Of a stretch of 64,000 nucleotides of DNA, positions 48,127 to 60,189 are shown in pieces. The stretch is from Micropterix aruncella (Eukaryota > Arthropoda > Insecta > Lepidoptera > Micropterigidae), in the NCBI GenBank assembly GCA_944548615.1, contig OX155951.1, forward strand, positions 20,184,789-20,248,788, in the 5' to 3' direction. A program made the position numbers and the translations under genes. Under the pieces are notes generated by a model that was given only the letters and a program-made list of their open reading frames with translations, searched no databases and had not been told where the DNA came from. Each line of letters begins with the position of its first letter. Position 1 is the stretch's first letter.

Positions 48127-48320
48127 AACTAGTCGATCCTAGGCATACGAGGAATATGATCATTAGAGACCCCTCTTATATAGTTAGTGCTATACAGGGG
48201 TGCAAATAGAAAAGGGATGAGGAAAAAAAACAAGAAACGAAAAATGACGATTTTGAATGAAGTCAATAAAGACGAAGACACGATTCGTAATCAAAGTCCT
48301 GGTATAGTAGCTGAATCGGC
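48127..48320 (+). pseudogene. Inverted fragment of a second YqaJ-type gene (C-terminus)
   Basis: Reading plus, the frame gives VDPRHTRNMIIRDPSYIVSA, then a stop after QGCK, then MTILNEVNKDEDTIRNQSPG. The same segments, with few changes, form the last 70 or so residues of the 876-aa gene at 49283-53304 on the opposite strand. The copy is truncated at the 5' side (48127) and has an internal stop, so it is a dead fragment of a related element. Confidence 0.88.
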
Positions 48321-48329
48321 AAAAGGTGT

Positions 48330-49175
48330 TGTGGCGCTGCGTCCCTGGTCATCATTTTGGGACTGAGGCCTTGTGAGGTGGATATTCATCCCCAGTCGAG
48401 AGGGTCCAGTCCGGCTCCCAGCCATTTCTGCACCTGGAACAGAATTGACAGTTGAAGAGAAAATGACGAAAGACAATTTATATGTTTAGAAATATAGTGT
48501 ATAGAGTAGAGCTGTATACGAGCTGTATAAGAACGATTTAATTTGGTACCTGATAGTAGGTAGGTGCGGTAGAATTGACGAGTAGCCTCTCTTGTACTCA
48601 ACCTGGAAAAACATTTTCATCTTCCCTTGTCCGAAGAAGCAAGATGCCGAGTCACACCCACTGAAGGTGTGGATGAAAAAAAAATCTTCGGTTTTGATGT
48701 TACGTTGAAGAGGTGATTCTGGAATGTATCACATCTGCAGCATTGTGTGTTACACGTTTCTTGAAATAAAACCTCACGATGGCGTGAGATCCCAGTGAGG
48801 ATTATAAATAAGTCGATGTCCTCGCCAGCGTCTAAAACTATATCATAGGAAGAGGCGAAGTGACAGCTGTAGTGATTATGAGCCTATCAGCATCTTCCTC
48901 AGAATGCAGTAACCGAATGTTATGCTTTTCCTTTCTCGTTTTCAGCAGGTCGGTGAAACGAATTTTACTTTGTCGTTTGATAAGAAATTCTCTTGTGAAA
49001 CCTAAGCCTCAGTATTTTCATCAAATATTATTTCCGGAGATTTCAGAGCTCTTCGTGCCTTTTTATGTAGGATCTGTTGGGTATCCATCGAAAACTACTG
49101 CCACGATTGAGCCGTAATAAGCAGTGGTGCACTGGGTGTATATTTTGTCAGCTATTGAAACAAATGATGAGCTTC
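48330..49175 (-). pseudogene. Decayed PIN/FEN-like nuclease family gene
   Basis: On the minus strand, in shifting frames, I read SIADKIYTQ...VAVVFDGYPTDP, KGTKSSE, FDENTEA and SQENFLSND, then HSEEDADRLIITTAV, GEDIDLFIILTG, FIHTFSGCDSASCFFGQGK, and finally VQKWLGAGLDPLDWG followed by GLSPKMMTRDAAPQHLL. These follow the order of a large uncharacterised arthropod family with a flap-endonuclease/PIN-like core (DGY, DADxLI, GEDxDLL, SGCD) and a WLG..L.P.DWG segment before a Cys-rich tail. Stops and frameshifts are numerous. A possible intron acceptor precedes VQKWLG near 48433. It lies downstream of the transposase gene in the same orientation. Family recall is from memory. Confidence 0.65.
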
Positions 49176-49183
49176 GACACATA

Positions 49184-49255
49184 TGTGTGTGTGGTGTGTG
49201 TGCGTGTGTGTGTTTGTGCATGTGTGTGTGTGTGTGTGCGGTGTTCGTGTGTGCA
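49184..49255. repeat. (TG)n microsatellite
   Basis: An imperfect TG/GT run just downstream of the transposase stop codon. The His/Thr-rich minus-strand frame here is simple repeat. Confidence 0.95.
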
Positions 49256-49282
49256 TTTGGGTTTTTCGATTGGTAACTGAAT

Positions 49283-52200
49283 TTAAAACTCATCAAAAAT
49301 CAGTACCTTTTCAGTAGCTATACCAGGACTTTGATCATGAAGTGTGTCTTCGTTTTTATTGACTTCATTCAAAATAGTCATTCTCCGTTTTTTTGTCTGT
49401 GTTTTTTTCTTTTCTTTTTCCTCTTCCTTTTTCCTTTTGCGCCCCTCTATAGCACTAACTATATAAGATGGGTCTCTAATTATCATATTCCTCGTATGTC
49501 TAGGATCTACCAGTTCAGGAAGCATACAATCTGTGTAAAACTTAATCAACTTATTTTTCATTTTAGTTTCCCAAAAGGTGCAATCCTTGTAAATTAATTC
49601 TATTTTAACAGGAAACTTATCCCCAGACCAAATACCAAGCATACACTTAGATCTTCTTGTCACATGCAATTGCCCCTGTATTTGATACCACCAACTATGT
49701 TCTTTGTTTATTATATAATTACCGTTCAGTATTTTTTTGTAGAACGATATCTTTTTTTCATGAATAGCTTTTTCTAATCCTAGTTTGTAAGCTGTGATTG
49801 GACATTTTATTTCAACAATTGTATTTTCATCAATGATACCGTCTGGTGACGCACCAAGAAACGGTACTTCCTCATCAATGAAAAGTCCACACGGGTCTAT
49901 TTTCACATTCTCTTGTTTTGACAACTGTTTTTTTGCAATATTTTCATTGTCTTGTCCATGTTTTATAGATTTGACGTGTCCTATCGAGTCTTTGTACAAC
50001 AGATCTTTTACTAAATTGGAGCAACTCAAATCATTTCGTCTTTTAATTACACGTCCAAAGTTGGAAGCGGTCAAAATCCGTCTTCTTAATTCGAGCCACT
50101 CGCTAGAACCACTTTGTAGAATAGTGTTTCTTTCTATTTGTTCTCGTTGTTTAGCAGTTTTCGTTAAGTTGTTTAAAAATATTTTTTTTGATTCCTCGAA
50201 CATATCATCGTGCATATCCGGTCTTAAACATTGCTCACCATAATTTATTGAACTTTCGGTGATGTGATCATATAACCTTTTCTTTATCCTATGTTTGTTT
50301 CTTGCTAATTGTAGGCGTTTTTGTTTACGTATTTCCATTTTTTTTAATTCTCCTTTAGGACTCCTGCCCGTTATTGATTTTTGCAACAATGATAAGGGGT
50401 TATGGTCATTGAACGATAAAGCTGCAGCATTGCAACGCATATGGTATTGGTACCTCTGGGAAAAATTAACCCGTTTGCCCCCTACAAACTTTGCAACGAT
50501 GCTATGGTAACGCTCCACGACATTGCTGTCGACATCTTCGATCAAGCTTCTTGCGTGGGCAGCTATATGTGTTAATATAAACTTTATTCTATACCACAGA
50601 TCGTTTGTAAAAATGTCTTTTTCTATGTTTTTATCTTCTCCCACTTTCGAACAAAAATATGTCTTACAAGTAGTATGGATCCCAAAGGCATGTTCTGCGG
50701 CCAACATAATATCATTGTGTAAAGTAGTAACATTGCCAGATTTTTTATGATTTCTTATAGCAGTTATGATTACCTTTCTTATTGACAGTATTCTTTGTTT
50801 CGTTAAGTATTTTCTGTATTTAATTAAATATTTAGTATCAGTAGTAAGTGCCTGTAACTTATTGCAAAGGTTTCTCAATAGGTGGTTGCGGCATTCGATT
50901 TTTTCTATCGTTATATTTTCGTACGGTCTTGACTGTAACAATTTAGAATACGTATTTGCATCGCCATCTGATATTAGTCTTGCGTATATTAAATTGTGCA
51001 TTTCTATGCTTCTTTTAAATCCTTCTACCAAGATGGTGGATTCCATTCCGGTTGATGGACCTGAAAATGTAATTGATGTAAATGATAAATAAAATTGTTT
51101 TAAATATGAAATATATTGTGGTAATAATTGCTATTTCAAATACCAGAATAATTTTTGTAGCAATCATGCTCCTTAGGCGTGACATATTTTTTCGAAGCTT
51201 GGGCGCATATGCAGCAGTATTTATTTTTGACAGCCATAAAGAGAATTTTCCCGGTTCTTTTCCCTATTATTGCAGCTGCGCCTGATAAGGCTGAGTAATT
51301 TTTCCTATAAGACCTTTTCCCCCAGCAGCCATCGGCTATAACGTCAATAAATGGTATGCCGTTGTCAGTAACTTTACCATCATCAAAAGCCAATCTACGT
51401 TCTTCTTTAGCGGCTTCATTCATCGACTGGGTTGTTTCTTTTTCCCAAACTTTGTTTATAGTTTCCAATCTTTTATTAAATATTGTATATGATATTTGGG
51501 GCAAGTCCATTGCGGCTAATAATTCATTTAGCTGTGAATGGCCACAACCTATTGCTATTGCGCCCGCAACTGTGTTAATATTTATGTCAGTTTCAGGGTT
51601 ATTGCAACAAATGACAAAGGTTTCATTACACATCTTACATTTTAGTTTTAAATTCGAAAGTAGCCCCAATTTACGTTCAGATATTATTTCTATTGATTTC
51701 AAACCACAGTCTATACTCCCATGTGAAGATATTTGTTGAAGCTCTTTAAAAAACTGTGTTATATTCAATATTCGCATTCCATTGACTACTTCTCCATTCT
51801 CTCTGAAAAGAAAATACACCTAATAAGAATTCTGTAATTGACATTGTCGGTTTTCTACAAACAAAACATATGATAGGTACAACAGAAAGCTATGCGCAAG
51901 TTATGCTGATGTCACAGTAATAATAATTATGCTTTTACCTGTCAGAGAATGACTTCTCATTTTCTGTACCAATATGCAAGGCTTCCTCCTCAGCAATTGT
52001 TGTTTCGTTCACTTCAGATCTACACATAGATAAACAATGATATTAGGTATAGTTATTCCTGCAAAAACAAAGTAAGGGTCGTTTTTTTACGAGTGCTGAG
52101 TTTGAATATCGAGCAAACCATGAATGCTATAATGGAATCCTTAGCTAAGTCCAAAATTTCGAAATTTTATTTCGAATTCCGAAATTATCGAAATTTAACC

Positions 52201-53304
52201 GAAATTCCGAATTTCAAATGTCAAAATGTCAAGTGCGAAATTCGAACTTGAATGTTAAGTTCGTAATTCGAAGTAGAATGTCAAGTTCGAAATTCGAAGT
52301 AAAATGTCAAGTTCGAAATTCGAAGTAGAATTTCAAGATCGAAATTCGTAGTAGAATGTCAAGTTCGAAATTCGAAGTAAAATGTCAAGTTCGAAATTCG
52401 AAGTAGAATTTTAAGTTTGAAATTCGTAGTAGAATGTCAAGTTCGAAATTCAAAGCACAATTTCAAGTTTGAAATTCGAAGTAGCATTTCAAGTTTAAAA
52501 ACTGACGAATGAAAAAAATACTGTCTTTACCTACAGCGTTACAAAGTCAGTCAGTGAGTCAGGGATGCGCGTAACTATGTTATAAGTAGGTTTATTATTA
52601 TTACTACTAAATTTTTGGCTAAAACCCATAATTATCTTTTTGCAACAAAAACCAGCCCCTCCAAACAAAGTATAATTTACGTCATACTACGAAAACCCGA
52701 ATTAAATTTTGTCGCTTTACGAATGAATTTAGTAAACCGATGGTTCAACTTATATTTGTACTTTTACTTGCAGGTTTCATATAGAAATCGGCCCTAAATC
52801 GATTTTCAAATTCAATATTCAAGTTTGATATTTGATTTCAAAATAATATTCTGATTCCGACAGTTCTGATAAAACTTTCAAGTTCTGATAAAACATAATT
52901 ATTGTTCGAATTACACTAAAATCAAAATATTACATTAGGTATGCATTTACCTGTGAGCATTACCTTTTGATGTAGTTTTGTTTACCTACACTGTTTACTC
53001 ACCTCGTCTGTGAATTTACATCTTCAGAATTAGTGTTGTTTCGTATTCGCCTAAAATAAAAACAGTAATCACGTCAGTTTATAAAATAAAAGAAGTAATT
53101 TATTTTATGTGTTAATTAGTTAAATTGTTGCACGAATCCTATTCGTGTGGTCACCCCAATTTGACGTCAGGCAATGAGCATCAGAGTAGACAAATGGTAA
53201 TAATATACACGTAATAATACACTAAAACACGTTACTTACCTTAATAATCTATTTTTCTCTAATATACTGCGTTTAAGTTTTAAAAATTTTGAGTTTCTGG
53301 CCAT
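49283..53304 (-). CDS. Mutator-like transposase fused to YqaJ-type nuclease, 5 exons, 876 aa
   Basis: Exons (5'-3'): 53304-53240, 53050-53003, 52019-51939, 51802-51144, 51060-49283. All introns are GT..AG and phases give one open frame from ATG to TAA. Residues 1-95 are basic then acidic. About 97-470 is a Mutator-like transposase domain with zinc-ribbon-like CKMC...CC, ADGCWGKRSY (D222), SDGDA (D316 or D318), IECRNH and NVVERYHS (E467), the DDE set. About 600-770 is a YqaJ/lambda-exonuclease-like PD-(D/E)xK domain: EWLELRRRILTASNFG, then HGQDNE, GASPDG (D691), VEIKCP (E701, K703) and QIQGQLH. The tail is Lys/Glu-rich, nuclear-type. All catalytic residues are present. The likely role is an autonomous-element transposase with an exonuclease activity; domestication is possible. 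Terminal repeats were not found. Confidence 0.9.
52209..52500. repeat. 26-bp minisatellite in intron 2 of the transposase gene
   Basis: About eleven imperfect copies of AATGTCAAGTTCGAAATTCG plus 6 bases. Each unit contains the palindromic TTCGAA. It lies between exons 2 and 3. Confidence 0.92.
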
Positions 53305-53380
53305 TTTGTTGTTAATTATCGTAATTTATCTCGTTCGGAGCGCAGCGTCAGCATCTACCCGTGACAGTGGTCGCGGTCAT

Positions 53381-53414
53381 ACTGACTCTCGTCGCCGGCG
53401 AGGCCCGCTTTATA
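53381..53414 (-). promoter_or_regulatory. Core promoter of the Mutator/YqaJ gene
   Basis: On the minus strand TATAAA (53414-53409) lies about 31 bp upstream of TCAGT (53385-53381), the arthropod initiator consensus. The ATG follows about 77 bp later. This spacing is canonical, and it supports 53304 as the true start. Confidence 0.65.
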
Positions 53415-53419
53415 ACTCG

Positions 53420-56400
53420 CGCACCAATTTTGTTCGAATAAGCAAAATCGGATATTATTCTTTGACTTTTTGAAAAAAATCACAGATAATATGATAGATA
53501 ATTAAATTATCTTTAAAATGGTGCAGGTTTCATAATAATACACTAGATAGTTTTTGCGTAATTCTCGTTTTTGTGTTCGGTTAGACCTCATTTCCCGAAT
53601 TAATTACACTATGTAATATAAACAAAATCTAAAATATTCACAGATTAAAATATTAGGTAAATGCTCTTGTTTAACATATATTTTTTTCGAATCATAAGCA
53701 GTACTCGTTTAGACGTAATTATCAGTTTAAAATCATTAAAGTCGTATATCAGCGCCTTAAACTAATAATATTGAAATTCCTCGATACATTTTAATTATTG
53801 TCGTGCGAAGGCGTCGTCCGTCGGTGATATAATTTTTGGTGCGTACGCAGGGTCAGGGCCCGGGAGCCGGTCCCGGACCGACGGGTACAGGGGCCGAGCG
53901 CCGCCCCGTGTTTCGTTCCCTGCTCACTCTGCCATATTAACGCCATCTGTTGGCGTTTGCCCCAGACACGTCCTTAGCCGAGAAACGCACCACACCGACT
54001 ACGGCGTCGCAATGGATACCAACCGGGTTCGTGGCCGGCCGAGAGAGGGCAAAGAATCAATATTCACAATAAATCAGTACTTGGTTAGAGGGAAAGTCGG
54101 TGACACAACCGATTTTTTTAAAATCGTATCACCACGCCTAGGGTCTATGAAACTGGTTCGCTTTTAGCAGATCTGAGCGATAAAATATTGATTGTTCTAA
54201 CTATTATACTGAGTTATGACTTGCATTGAAATACAGTATTCGAAGGCAAGATTTGTGATTTATTTATTCATCGAGCGGAAGGTTTTACAATGAGGAGCGC
54301 GCCTTGCCAACGGCCGGATTGAGACAAAGCCAAAATTAGAGTTCATTATATATATAAATACATACTTTACAGGTCTTATCGTGGCCATAAAAGGCGGTTT
54401 GATATCTCCCTTTCCCAAGTTTCGCGCGTACTAATCTTGATGTTTTATATACATGCAGCTATATTTCTCCAAATTATTTTTCAGTATATTTATAAATATA
54501 TTTTTTTGTATTTTTTAATATATTTCAGTACATTTAATTTGCAGGCGTGAAGGAAGAACTCTACATAAACATGTGTGTACGAGATAATTCCAGAAATTTC
54601 CAAAGAAAGAGGCGAGATTATTGCCACCTTGTAATATTTAAAATCTAACCACTGGTATTTTATCGATAAGTGTATAATAGATAAGAGTTACTAACATATA
54701 AGAATCCTAAAAGGCTAAAGAAACTACTAATACCAAGCAGGAGAAAATTCGTAAATGAGATACAAAGAAAATTGTTGCTTAAGCCGAGCTTTATAGGATT
54801 CTGCAAAAGTCATATCTATTATATTACTCGGTAGACCATTCCAAATATTATAATTCCAACGGCAACAGAATAATAAAACAAATCAATCATGTGGGTAGGG
54901 ATTTTTTAAAGGTTTCCAGATCCTAAACGAAGCTGTAGTCCGTTTGAAAATGACAGTTCGAAGAGGTCTAAAAGAGAACGCACAAAACGGACCAAAGTAA
55001 GTAAATATTTTGCCTTTGGCGTAACGGCAATCGCTTCAATTGAGCCCTAAATTAGGACACATGCGTAGACCGATGATGAAAAGTATCCAAACATTCTCCG
55101 AACGTTTGGGTTTGTCCAGCAGTTATTTCGTCACATCGCAGTAGCAACACCCATCTAGTTTAGAATTGGCCAAAGGAGCGACTGAGCAATGATTCATTTG
55201 GTATCCATAGGTTTAATGAACAGGGCATAACATTTAAAAGGCAGAGTTCCACAAAATTTAGAAAATTGACAATATACTTTTTTATTAACCCTAATTTTTA
55301 ATTAATAATTTTTAATATTTTTTTTTTTATAAAACAATTTTTTAATAACCCTAAAATATGAGAGCTACAGCTAATACAACAAAATATACCCTTTTGTTTT
55401 TTTCTTAAACACCGTTACAATGATTTCATCGAAATTTAGTACAAAAATAGTTTTTTAGAATGGTTCTTTAATTTCCTTCCTAATCTGGTCTTAATCTGAA
55501 AATTAGATTTTTCTTTTTTTAATTTATTGTAATGAACAATGTTACTTTGATGTTAATTTTACAAATTTGACATTGTGGTATTAAGATAGCCTTGTTTCAG
55601 TAAGTTTTTTCGAATACATGCAATGCTAGCTTTTGTTTCTTGAAGAGTATTAGGAATTAATATACCTACGTGAAAATCAGTCATCCTAAAATAAATGAAT
55701 AAATTTTGCATTTGAATTAATATGTGACAGCGATGAATCTGTCAAACCGTTATTGGGGCATTCCATTAGAAAGTGAAACTCGATGTCAAATAATAAAGTT
55801 ATTCAAAATCATGTACTTAATTACTTATTAAATCATAAGTCGAAGCCTGAAATTAAACTGTAATATTTAACGGGATAAAAATAGAATAAAAATGAAAAAT
55901 AATGCCGTTAAGTGATTTTAAACTTAAATGAGCGCCACTATGTTTTGTAGATAAACGCAGAAACTATAAATAAATTTAGAAAGAAAAAGAAAAATAAAAA
56001 ATACTGTATAAAAAAAATATTGATCAATCAATATTTATCAAGTAGGTTATCAAAAAAATATATTTCTACTCGTTTTGCCAAGGCGGTTGTTTGCTACAAA
56101 TAAAACACGAAATTATTTCCATAAATCCATATAATCTTCCTCCGGTTGATCCAGTAAAAAGGCAGTTCACACCACTGCGCCGAAATACTGTTACGAGAAA
56201 AAGTGGTTTCCTGACTGTCTAGATCAATCCGCAGACTGAAATTACGCCGTGTTCATCGGGTGTTTGTTTTGCTTGCGAGCCAGGCAATTGTAAAGTACTC
56301 AAAGTGCCTGAAATTGCGGCTATAAGGAAACAAAAAAACCACATGGGGGACTTTGCCTTGAAATGTGAATCTGCTTCATTAAAAAACGACAGCAACACTT

Positions 56401-57235
56401 ACCTATATCCTAGTTATATCGCTGCACTGTTACATTATGCAGTTTTATGCATTTACAATTTAATTTAATAAAACCAAAGGGAGCATATCTCCTCTGTCCC
56501 TTTTTGACAGGTCGTTTTTTCAGTCACTGACCTTAGCAATCAATGTTGCTGAAATATCATGAAATTCGACTGGAAAAAACTGAAGTCAGCAAGCAAAAGG
56601 TGACAAAAAAAATAGGATTTACGAAATGAAATCTTTATAATTTATTCAAGCGAATCAAAATAAAAGTAAACTTTTTTTTAACACTCTTTTATCGCATTTT
56701 TAGATTTTAACAACATATTGATTTTACTAGGGTAAATATTTAACAACATTGCTATACTATATAACAACATTTTCTAGGGTAAATATTTCGTTTTGAAGAA
56801 AGCATTATTATTAGAACAAAAAACAAACCAGAGGAATAATCATGAAAACTGAAAAACCCTTACAATCATCATGCACATATGCACAAAATGTAATTTCTGT
56901 TACAAATTACAAAAAATATTAAAAAAAACGTATTTTACTCTATTTTAAGATGTAACGGTATCCATTGGTGATACTGGCAGCACTGTGAAACCCTATATGT
57001 TTGCCACTTCACGAGATGGTTCAAAACATAGCTAAGGCATATTAAAATAGAAATAGCTGAGGCATATTTCGACATAGACACAAGTTACTGAAGTGATTCC
57101 GAATATGAGACTTTGGTCTGTCGTAATAAATAAGCATTTTAATTATTGTAGCTGTTGGATATTGCTTAATATAAGTGTTTACATTTTATTTTGTAACAAA
57201 CTGGTAAAAACAGCTTCTATTTTCGTAATAAAGTC
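53420..57235. other. Intergenic, no gene seen
   Basis: A GC-rich block lies at 53815-54060 (GGGCCCGGGAGCCGGTCCCG, and GCCATCTGTTGGCG). The remainder is AT-rich with no recognised exon or element terminus. Confidence 0.4.
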
Positions 57236-57240
57236 GCACG

Positions 57241-57610
57241 TGTCCCACCCGTGACAAGTGTTGTCCCACTCGTGACATGAACAAATTAGCAGCTTTTTAT
57301 TAATTGTGAAAATTAAGTTAGTGTATTTGGTTACGTCATTGTAGCTAAATGTATATGAAAATTGTCAATAAAATGTCAATAATATGTGACATAAATTCAC
57401 AAAGTTTTCCTCAAACATTTCTTATCAGTATGTCTTTTTTTTGTCCCACCTGTGACAGAAGAATATATTTGTTTTATAACCGAATAAAATGAAATTGGGT
57501 TAATTTTCTGTTGCAAATTATTCATTCAAGATAAAATTAGTCGTTATCTTCAAAAAGACATATTAAAAATGGCATCACACAATTTATTATGCAAATGACC
57601 CACCCGTGAC
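57241..57610. repeat. Dispersed TGTCCCACCCGTGACA motif
   Basis: Near-identical 14-16 bp motifs at 57241-57256, 57262-57277, 57442-57457 and 57597-57610, all on the plus strand with irregular spacing. Confidence 0.75.
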
Positions 57611-58139
57611 GATGGAATACCCCTATTACAAACTTTTCTATCGCTGATTTGTAGTAGGTAGCCTCTACCTACATAGCGTTTAAGTCCCAAGACTATATAG
57701 AGTGACCAAAACACACTGCCCCGGAAGTTGTAACTGCGGGCTAACCCAGACTGATCCAATTATTACAGTAGTAGTAGCAGTCGAAACAGAACCATCAACG
57801 CTGGGAAAGCAACGCTTTGATGGGACCTTATGAGAGGAGGCAAACTTAATTATATTTGTTGGGCGGAGCGAACGAGCCGCGTTGTCGTCGCTCCATACCA
57901 ATCGGATTAACAGCCACTGCCTTCAATTACTACGGAATGCTAATCATATTTCCCCCGAAAACTTCCTGTAAATACGGTCGTGTGTTTACGCAAATATTGA
58001 ATTTCAGAAGGCAAACGCAATGCGTGCCGTTCTATTTTTGCCTCCTTGCTTTTCAAGACAGGCCATACAGCCTGAGCCGGAATTCTGAAACGACAATACG
58101 ATATATGATTATCGTCACTCGACGATATTTGTGGTTGTC

Positions 58140-58760
58140 GACTACAACGGGAGAACCTGTCACCCCAGGAAGTTTTACCGATAATGATTGTTCTATCTCC
58201 TCTCTGTCGGCGATACATATCTACCGTCCAGCAAAAACCACGAACCCGCCAGAGACCAACGCCTTACGGCGAGGCACTAGGAAGGTTACCCAGTCGCACC
58301 TCGTAACACCCCGCCCCACTGGCTACCAGTTTGGGCCAGATTTTTCCGGTCTCCGAACTGGTTACAGGTTCGGGACGCTTACGCGGTCCTCTCTCTTACG
58401 TAGAGGTGATTCGGTGTCAACGGGAATCTATCGCGGACCACGGCATCCTTTGCTTGGCTCTTCACCCTGTGTCGGGTATCCGATTAGTCGTTTCAAGAGC
58501 AGTTGCCGTAAGCAAGCAAACCCCCGCTCTATAGAAAACAAGTAGTTTCCAGACTTCCCCAGCTATCAGTCGATCGGCTGACGCCGCATGGTGCTCAAAC
58601 CCTCCAGGAGCGCCCGAAGAACGATTTCTAGGAGAACTGGCCCGCAGGCCAGAGTCCTACCCGGGTTAGCACTTCTGCGTGAGTTCACCCGTGAGTTTGG
58701 CCGACCCTTACACATGGGTCTTAGCGGCCTAACTGCAATAGGGCTCATTAACTCCCTACT
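58140..58760 (+). repeat. GC-rich repeat A, copy 4
   Basis: Plus-orientation copy starting GTCGACTACAACGGGAGAAC and following copies 1 and 2. Part of the 229-codon frame at 57856-58545 falls here, but its frame is not kept in the other copies. Sequence upstream (57730-58130) may be an extension of the same element. Confidence 0.82.
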
Positions 58761-60189
58761 CGACGATATGTTCGATTCTTTGGAAGCGATTCGATAGTCC
58801 TTGAATCGTCAGAAATAAGGCTAGGACAGACGACAACACGTGAAATGCCATCTGGACGATTAAGATTAGTCGCTCTATTTCTGGTTCTTTAAAATTCCGC
58901 GGTCTAATTCAATGTCGTATCAATTCATTCAATTCAATTCGCAATCTGATGAGACAATCGTGACAGTAGGCCATAAACAACATTTTAATAATTTTCTGTC
59001 GACAAATTCACGCGAACGGCCAAATTTTGTGTTGGAGTGTTGGGCTTTTTGTATTTTTTGTCGTTTACACCATTAATATGCGAAATATATAAAAAAAAAC
59101 ATCGCTGGAAGTTACTTTGCTATGTGATTTTTCGTTGTTGTAAAAACCCAAGAAAAATGTAGGTACATGAATAAGAACGCTGCTGTATGTTGGTTCAATA
59201 GTATGATTATTGATTTATACAGAATACGGTATATTATGTTCCTGGCCGATGACTCTTTTCTGAATAAATTTTAAATTTATTGATTTAATAATGCATTTCT
59301 ATAAAACAATTATTTTGGCTTTAAAAATAACAGGAGCCGAATGGCAAAACCTTAACCTCATGCTTATTCGATTCTGTCTCTCAACTGAGACTATCCGTTC
59401 AAGGGTGGACAGAGCTCTAATAATACAATAAATTACAATATTTAAACGTTGTAGTAAAATGGTCATAAATCTAAATTGCCTTAAATGAGGTATGCAAAAT
59501 TATAAAAAAATATATGCTATATTTTATTGATTAATTATATGGGCTTTAACTTGTTGTAGGTAGATCAAGTCGCTGGCTCTGGCCGTGGCGAAAATTCGAG
59601 CTTCTTCAAACATTTTTTCCATAACATTCTCGCAGACTTCTTTCTATTTCGCAGACTATTTCAGAAATTTGTTATGATTATGAAATGAAATCAAATGTTA
59701 TTATTAAGTGTTTGGTTTGTGGTTGTTTTGTTAACGTATACATTTACCTACAAGCGCACTCATAGGAATTAATCGGCTCCGTCAAATCATGGGATCGTTA
59801 AATCCAGTCGATATCCCCACTTTTCAAATTATACGGCAGGGAAATTTTCTTCCAAAATTTGCTTTTTAGTAAGAGGTGTATGATTAGGTATGTGAGAGGT
59901 GTATGAGAGGTGTATGATTGGGACTTAGTAACATGCAAAGAATAATAAATTACAATGTATAATTCGTAGTATAACGTACGATTTTATGTCCACGCGGTAA
60001 TGAGTAATACAATTCTAGGAACATACATTTTTCTTCTTTCAAATTCAGCAATATTTTAATGACGCACGCAGATATTTCCTACGATTTTGGAGTATATATA
60101 GAGCTCAACCTTATTGATTAAATCACTATATTTCAAGCACATCAAACTAGTAAGTCATCTCTCAAATAACTTGTAATTAAATGGTTGAA
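58761..60189. other. Intergenic, no gene seen
   Basis: AT-rich. A short GAGAGGTGTATGA repeat lies at 59872-59925. No exon recognised. Confidence 0.45.

Noticed and set aside
49063..49296. His/Thr-rich minus-strand frame
   Set aside because: Its repetitive part is the (TG)n microsatellite; only its last 27 or so codons belong to the PIN/FEN-like relic.
47195..54100. Terminal inverted repeats for the Mutator/YqaJ gene
   Set aside because: I compared flanks on both sides (47.8-49.2 kb against 53.3-54.1 kb) by eye and found no convincing inverted match or 9-bp duplication, so element borders are not called.
57856..58545. 229-codon plus-strand frame
   Set aside because: It overlaps repeat A copy 4; homologous copies do not keep the frame, so it is chance in GC-rich repeat sequence.
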